Assembly (NCBI GenBank): GCA_014874425.1
Contig: JACWAG010000028.1
Location: forward strand, 1-10,206
Reading direction: 5' to 3'
Origin: Syntrophaceae bacterium
GTDB lineage: Bacteria; Desulfobacterota; Desulfomonilia; Desulfomonilales; Desulfomonilaceae
Length of the DNA stretch: 10,206 nucleotides
Positions 6,911-10,206 of this stretch are shown here, one piece after another. The notes beneath the pieces were generated by a model. The model saw only the letters and a list, made by a program, of their open reading frames with translations. It made no database searches and was not told where the DNA came from. Each line of letters starts with the position of its first letter. The first letter of the stretch is position 1. Position numbers and translations under genes: made by a program.

Positions 6911-6952
6911 TTCTTCTTTCATGGCGAACGGTGACCCTTTCCTGACTGCCAT
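6884..6952 (-). CDS. Possible small ORF or leftover gene start (22 codons)
   Basis: Directly behind the nitroreductase gene, AGAGGAGA precedes an ATG by seven bases and opens a 22-residue frame, MAVRKGSPFAMKEEFTAEKK followed by DF and TAA. The ribosome-binding site is as good as those of the real genes here, and the gap to the nitroreductase stop is 38 bp, normal for this operon. The peptide has no signal sequence, membrane segment or family I recognise. Its last codons run into a CGCAGAG-type repeat. It could be a true small protein, a translational leader for the ligase, or the 5' end of a gene cut off by a deletion. The last seems most likely. Confidence 0.3.
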   Translation of the reverse strand: MAVRKGSPFAMKEEFTAEKKDF

Positions 6953-6990
6953 TTGTCATTCTCCTCTGTGTATTTCTCTTGGCAGTCGGC

Positions 6991-8019
6991 TCAAGTCTCT
7001 ATATCGGGTTTCTCCGACCCAGGGCGAAACCAAGTTATCGGCCGGAAATGTCTAGGGACTACGCCTTGTTGTTTAAATTTGGGATAGCCTATACAGACGG
7101 TTGTCTGGACCGTCCACGGGTCTCCATACCCCAACTTGGCCATTATCTCCGGAATAAAATTTACCCCAGCCCCGAAATTGCTCCAGCAGAAGCCAAGCCC
7201 GAGGGATACGGCAGCTAAATTCATGTTCTGTCCTGCAATGCCGGCATGAATCTCAGGGTTGGCCATCTTCTTGTTCCCACCGATGAATACAACAGCAGGG
7301 GCATCAAAAAAGACGAGCAGTTCCTTCCGGGCAATGCAACTCAAGCCATATTGGACGCGGGGATCAAAAACACCTGCGGGTATGGTTTTCACCAGGTTCA
7401 GCACCTGCTCGTCGCTGGTAAACATGCCGTGCAGACCTTCCCATACTGCATGGCACGCAACCTCAAGCTGGCAGAGGAACTCGGGATCTGTCACTACCAC
7501 GAACTTCCACGGCTGATGGTTACCGCCGCTCGGAGCAAAACGCCCCGCCTCCAGGATCCGGCGAATGAGTGGTTCGGGTACGGGGTCTTTCTTAAAGTTC
7601 CGCACACTTCTTCGATTCAGGATGACGCGCTCCACCTCGGTCCACTCAGATGGTTTGCCCTGCGCGTCCTTTGGATCGAGAGGCAACTTGATGCCCGGAA
7701 AATCAGTGTCGAAGAAAGCATCTTTGACACTGAAGGTCTGGACAACTGATACGGCGTCCACTGGACAGGCAATTAGGCAGTTGAAGCACGAAAAGCAGAT
7801 ATAGTTGCTTTTCATCTTTGGAATCTTGTCTTCACCCATTTCCCAACATCTGAAGGGGCAGTTCTTCATGCAGAGGCCGCAACTGTTGCATTTGTCAGAA
7901 TCAGCCTTCATCACGCCATTTATTACCCCTTCGGGACGAAGCAGAGGTTTGAGTTCTTCAAAGGTCGGGGCCGGACCGGCCAGAATCTGTTCCAGCGTGC
8001 CCATCGTCAAATCTTTCAT
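6991..8019 (-). CDS. Ferredoxin-nitroreductase fusion flavoprotein
   Basis: This 342-residue protein joins an N-terminal two-cluster ferredoxin domain to an FMN-binding nitroreductase domain. The first cluster motif is Cys44-x2-Cys47-x2-Cys50-x3-Cys54 (CNSCGLCMKNCP); the second is Cys75-x2-Cys78-x2-Cys81-x3-Cys85 (CFSCFNCLIACP). The nitroreductase part begins near 130 with VILNRRSVRNF (132-142), carries the flavin-site segment APSGGNHQPWKF (162-173), and ends with the usual GLGFCW and CIGYPK elements. Both clusters look complete, so electrons could pass between a low-potential donor and FMN. As first gene of an acyl-CoA operon it may recycle electrons from the pathway or reduce a CoA-ester intermediate; this is inference. 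ATG at 8017-8019 follows AGGAGGAG. An upstream start at 8145 has no such site. No signal peptide: cytoplasmic. Confidence 0.93.
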   Translation of the reverse strand: MKDLTMGTLEQILAGPAPTFEELKPLLRPEGVINGVMKADSDKCNSCGLCMKNCPFRCWEMGEDKIPKMKSNYICFSCFNCLIACPVDAVSVVQTFSVKDAFFDTDFPGIKLPLDPKDAQGKPSEWTEVERVILNRRSVRNFKKDPVPEPLIRRILEAGRFAPSGGNHQPWKFVVVTDPEFLCQLEVACHAVWEGLHGMFTSDEQVLNLVKTIPAGVFDPRVQYGLSCIARKELLVFFDAPAVVFIGGNKKMANPEIHAGIAGQNMNLAAVSLGLGFCWSNFGAGVNFIPEIMAKLGYGDPWTVQTTVCIGYPKFKQQGVVPRHFRPITWFRPGSEKPDIET

Positions 8020-8209
8020 AATCGATCTCCTCCTGTTATCGATCGGCATTAGTGCGCCTCTACGGGTCTTTCCCACAACACTAATGTGCATACAGAACAA
8101 CGTGAAATTCGAAACTGGGTCAAGACCAAGGTACCCAGAGACCATGAATTATTATCATCAACTTCGGTTGCGCTGACGGTCCGGTTGAATCAGGTTTTAC
8201 TAGATTCCA

Positions 8210-8226
8210 ATGGTGCTTGGCACCAT
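8210..8226. promoter_or_regulatory. Perfect 7-bp palindrome beside the operator
   Basis: ATGGTGC-TTG-GCACCAT is a perfect inverted repeat with a 3-bp centre, two bases from the 20-bp operator-like palindrome. It could be a binding site for a second dimeric regulator or a small hairpin in a 5' leader. TGGTGC recurs at 8251-8256. No counterpart was seen at the tetR promoter. Confidence 0.4.
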
Positions 8227-8228
8227 CA

Positions 8229-8248
8229 CAAACCGGCTCGTCGGTTTG
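8229..8248. promoter_or_regulatory. Predicted TetR operator upstream of the catabolic operon
   Basis: CAAACCGGC-TC-GTCGGTTTG is an inverted repeat in which 8 of 9 positions pair around a 2-bp centre. It matches the palindrome at the tetR promoter (8981-9000) at 17 of 20 positions. It lies about 210 bp upstream of the nitroreductase start. Its sharing between the two promoters makes it the best candidate site for the local TetR protein. Confidence 0.75.
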
Positions 8249-8329
8249 GTTTGGTGCAACTATTCAACTGCTAGGAACACTCGCCTTAGACTCATTTAAC
8301 TACCTTGGGTTTAGCAGATGCGTTTAGGG

Positions 8330-8950
8330 TTAGATGATCTTTATTTGCCCGACAAAAATCTTATACATAATTCTTGCCAGCTCCTCTGGCTTTACTGCCC
8401 CGTTAGGATCGAACCATCTATATAGCCAACTCAACATTCCCATCAAAGAATAAGCTATCAGCGTAACATTTTGTGGAGTTCTATCTTCTTTTGTCAGGAG
8501 GTTCCCGACAACGGTCTTTAGAATCGTAATAAACACTTTTTCCTTGTTCTTGATAATATCAAGATACCTTTTGGGCAAATTCCCTCTTTCGTTCAGGGCC
8601 AGCCGCGATTCCATCTGCTTTTCTTTGTAATTCACAATGAAAAAATTGATAAATGCGCGCAGCTTGTCGTGAGACGACGTGACTGAGTTGAGCTTTTCCT
8701 GCAATTCTTTTAGAGAGGCATCTAAGTACCGGAATAATATAAGAAAAAGGACGTCCTCTTTGGCTGAGAAATAATGGTAGATCGCTCCTTTAGAGCCGCC
8801 CATAACCGCGGCTACATCTTTAAGAGTGGCTGACAAATAGCCCTTTTCGTAGAATACCTTGATAGCGGCTTCACAAATTTCGGCTATCTTTTTCTTCCCT
8901 TTAACGGTGCAATCATCATATTTCGCCAATTCAGGTACCTGATTTCCCAA
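8330..8950 (-). CDS. TetR-family transcriptional repressor
   Basis: This 206-residue protein has a TetR N-terminal DNA-binding domain. IAEICEAAIKVFYEKGYLSATL leads into the helix-turn-helix (about 42-61) LKDVAAVMGGSKGAIYHYFSAKEDVLF, which is textbook for the family. The C-terminal ligand domain (about 75-206) is helical and ends WLYRWFDPNGAVKPEELARIMYKIF. This tail resembles fatty-acid and sterol catabolism regulators such as KstR2, so an acyl-CoA is a plausible ligand; that is inference. The start appears to be TTG at 8948-8950: there is no ATG before the HTH, and only a weak AAGG lies upstream, suggesting low expression. A sigma-70 promoter overlapped by a palindrome suggests autorepression, and the same palindrome upstream of the operon suggests control of the six catabolic genes. 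Confidence 0.93.
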   Translation of the reverse strand: MGNQVPELAKYDDCTVKGKKKIAEICEAAIKVFYEKGYLSATLKDVAAVMGGSKGAIYHYFSAKEDVLFLILFRYLDASLKELQEKLNSVTSSHDKLRAFINFFIVNYKEKQMESRLALNERGNLPKRYLDIIKNKEKVFITILKTVVGNLLTKEDRTPQNVTLIAYSLMGMLSWLYRWFDPNGAVKPEELARIMYKIFVGQIKII

Positions 8951-8980
8951 TGCGTGGCCTTGCTATAGATCCTTTAAAAA

Positions 8981-9000
8981 CAAACCAGCGGGTCGGTTTG
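8981..9000. promoter_or_regulatory. Predicted TetR operator at the tetR promoter
   Basis: CAAACCAGC-GG-GTCGGTTTG is an inverted repeat with 7 of 9 positions pairing. It begins two bases downstream of the -10 box of the tetR promoter, so it would cover the transcription start. It differs from the operon copy (8229-8248) at three positions only: one in the left arm and two in the centre. That placement fits autorepression. Confidence 0.78.
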
Positions 9001-9001
9001 T

Positions 9002-9031
9002 ATTATCATCTCATTAAAGGGATCCTGTCAA
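9002..9031 (-). promoter_or_regulatory. Sigma-70 promoter of the tetR gene
   Basis: On the minus strand a perfect TTGACA (-35, plus 9026-9031) stands 18 bases before GATAAT (-10, plus 9002-9007). It points to the tetR start about 50 bp downstream. The predicted operator follows directly. Confidence 0.75.
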
Positions 9032-9171
9032 GAAGAAAATTGAGGGATGGATAACCGTTTTTTGTATGTGAATACCCCTCGGGATAAGCACATAGGCGTT
9101 AAAATAGGACTCGCGTTTAATATCAGAAGTTGGTATGACGCGATTTATGAAAAACCAAGATGTCTACACAT
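9032..9171. other. Spacer before the transposase remnant, nothing recognised
   Basis: No gene, terminal inverted repeat or target duplication was recognised here. The left end of the insertion sequence should lie in this stretch but could not be placed. Confidence 0.4.
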
Positions 9172-10175
9172 GAAGACAAATGGACCAGCATTGTCAAGAT
9201 GTTACCGATTGATTTAGAGGATAAAAAGGTGTGGAGCATTAATTCGTAGCCGAAAGGTACCAAATGCGACGGCATTGATCAGGCTGGCATTGGCTTAATC
9301 TTTGTCTGACCTATCAATCAAGGATGTTGCGGCATGGTCAAGAATCAATGGAATTACTCAACAAATGGGACCCGGTCTTTTCTATAGATTGAGAATATGA
9401 GTCATGGTTAGGACATGTCCTTGGTCAGATGCTATCTGATGAGATCGTTCCAGCTCACGCTGGTCTAAAGATTAGAGTTGTGGCCGCCACGGTGATCACG
9501 GGTCCAGGGGTTCGCTGTACAGATTGGCGAGCTCATGTTTTAATAAACCCTGTTTCTGGTAGATTTAGCTCGGTTGAACTCACAGACCATAAGGGAGGAG
9601 AAAGCTGTTTTCGATATACGGTCAATTCTAAGGAGGTCATATTGGCGGATCGAGGATATTGCGCTGCAAGAGGTATTGAGCACATAGTTAAGTCGGGCGC
9701 TCATGTTGTGCTCCGAGTTAATCCTTATAGCTTGAAAGTTTGTGATCCGGAAAAGAAGCGGATTGATTTGTTGTCGTACGAGAGTAAAATAACCTCTGAT
9801 ACTTTTACTTCATTAAATGTATTAATTCCAACCCCTCCGGACATGAAACTTAGGAATAGTCATGTATGGAAGCTTTCTGAAGCTACGAATTGGATAGAGG
9901 CAAGGATCGTTGGAACCAGGACTAAAAAAGGGAATGTTATATGGATTCTCACAACTCTCAAACCTGATCAGTTGGCGGATAAAGCCCTGTTAAAACTCTA
10001 TCGCATACGCTGGCAGATAGAGTTGATGTTTAAGAGACTAAAATCTCTACTTCATCTTGACGGCTTGCCGACCAAGAAAGGTCCCACATCGAAAACCTCG
10101 CTGCTAACCAGATTTCTTGGAGCGGCGATAGCTCAGAAGATGGTCAGACCGGCTGGCCCTTTTCCCCTGTGGTGA
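9172..10175 (+). pseudogene. IS4-type DDE transposase, degenerate
   Basis: Three successive frames together give one transposase. Frame A (from 9172) reads EDKWTSIVKMLPIDLEDKKVW. Frame B (about 9233-9397) reads GALIRSRKVPNATALIRLALA, stop TAA at 9296-9298, SLSDLSIKDVAAWSRINGI, FYRLR. Frame C (about 9395-10175) reads YESWLGHVLGQMLSDEIVPAHAGLK and onward for 248 residues from the ATG at 9429. Shifts therefore lie near 9230 and 9393. Catalytic positions seen are Asp in ILADRGY and Glu in RIRWQIELMFKRLKSL, both typical of IS4-type enzymes. The first Asp is missing: the segment reads RVVAATVITGPG where relatives have VDATVI, one base away (GCC at 9483-9485). Two frameshifts, a nonsense codon and the lost Asp make it inactive. 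The C-terminus ends GPFPLW and may also be altered. Terminal repeats were not found. Confidence 0.88.
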
Positions 10176-10206
10176 AGACATCGACGATGCCCCCATTCAC
10201 AATCAC

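Larger units (their letters stand above)
6676..6990. other. Spacer between nitroreductase and ligase genes
   Basis: This 315-bp stretch is the largest gap inside the operon. It holds a short minus-strand frame with a strong ribosome-binding site (6884-6952), two opposed copies of a CGCAGAG-type repeat (listed separately), and an open but probably untranslated extension of the ligase frame. No promoter or terminator hairpin stands out. It may mark a place where a gene was lost. Confidence 0.5.
8020..8329. other. Operon upstream region between tetR and nitroreductase genes
   Basis: This 310-bp gap carries the control region of the operon. It includes a 20-bp palindrome shared with the tetR promoter (8229-8248) and a second palindrome at 8210-8226. 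No convincing sigma-70 promoter pair was found next to the operator on the minus strand. GATAAT at about 8149-8154 (minus) lacks a good -35. No terminator hairpin is visible behind tetR, so some read-through from tetR into the operon is possible. Confidence 0.5.

Noticed and set aside
8020..8145. Longer start for the ferredoxin-nitroreductase
   Set aside because: AGGAGGAG stands just before the ATG at 8019. The upstream codons look like translated leader and have no such site.
1..10206. CRISPR array, toxin-antitoxin pair or phage-defence module
   Set aside because: No regularly spaced direct repeats and no small two-gene module with matching features were found. All sizeable genes are explained by the catabolic operon, its regulator or mobile remnants.

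Overview
The window looks like an anaerobic bacterium of the Desulfobacterota (a sulfate reducer or a syntroph). This is inferred from gene content: a catabolic acyl-CoA operon with a two-component thiolase, a ferredoxin-nitroreductase fusion and a methylmalonyl-CoA-epimerase-like protein, plus an integrase, a sigma-54 activator fragment and a Val-CAC tRNA remnant. No taxonomic marker is present, so the assignment is tentative.

Layout. (1) Positions 1-887 are a decayed integration scar: a sigma-54 activator fragment on the minus strand, a tyrosine integrase C-terminal half with a nonsense codon on the plus strand, a terminator hairpin, and a tRNA-Val(CAC) whose 3' half is intact and 5' half is eroded. 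(2) Positions 888-1585 hold no convincing gene. (3) Positions 1586-8019 carry a minus-strand operon, transcribed right to left: ferredoxin-nitroreductase, acyl-CoA ligase, DUF35 Zn-ribbon/OB-fold protein, SCP-x type thiolase, VOC/methylmalonyl-CoA-epimerase-like protein, acyl-CoA dehydrogenase. (4) Positions 8330-8950 encode a TetR repressor on the same strand, with a good sigma-70 promoter. (5) Positions 9172-10175 are an IS4-type transposase with two frameshifts, an internal stop and a lost catalytic Asp.

How it fits together. The genes outline activation of a carboxylic acid to its CoA thioester, FAD-dependent desaturation, possibly epimerisation, and thiolysis by a thiolase/DUF35 pair of the type known from BbsAB. 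Enoyl-CoA hydratase, 3-hydroxyacyl-CoA dehydrogenase, a mutase and ETF are absent and must lie elsewhere. The substrate cannot be read from the sequence.

The two most useful observations are these. First, a near-identical 20-bp palindrome (CAAACCRGC-NN-GTCGGTTTG) occurs both at the tetR promoter and upstream of the operon, which identifies the likely operator and ties the regulator to the pathway. Second, the dehydrogenase has Asp instead of Glu at the usual catalytic-base position. The cluster lies between two decayed mobile-element remnants and may be an accessory catabolic island.
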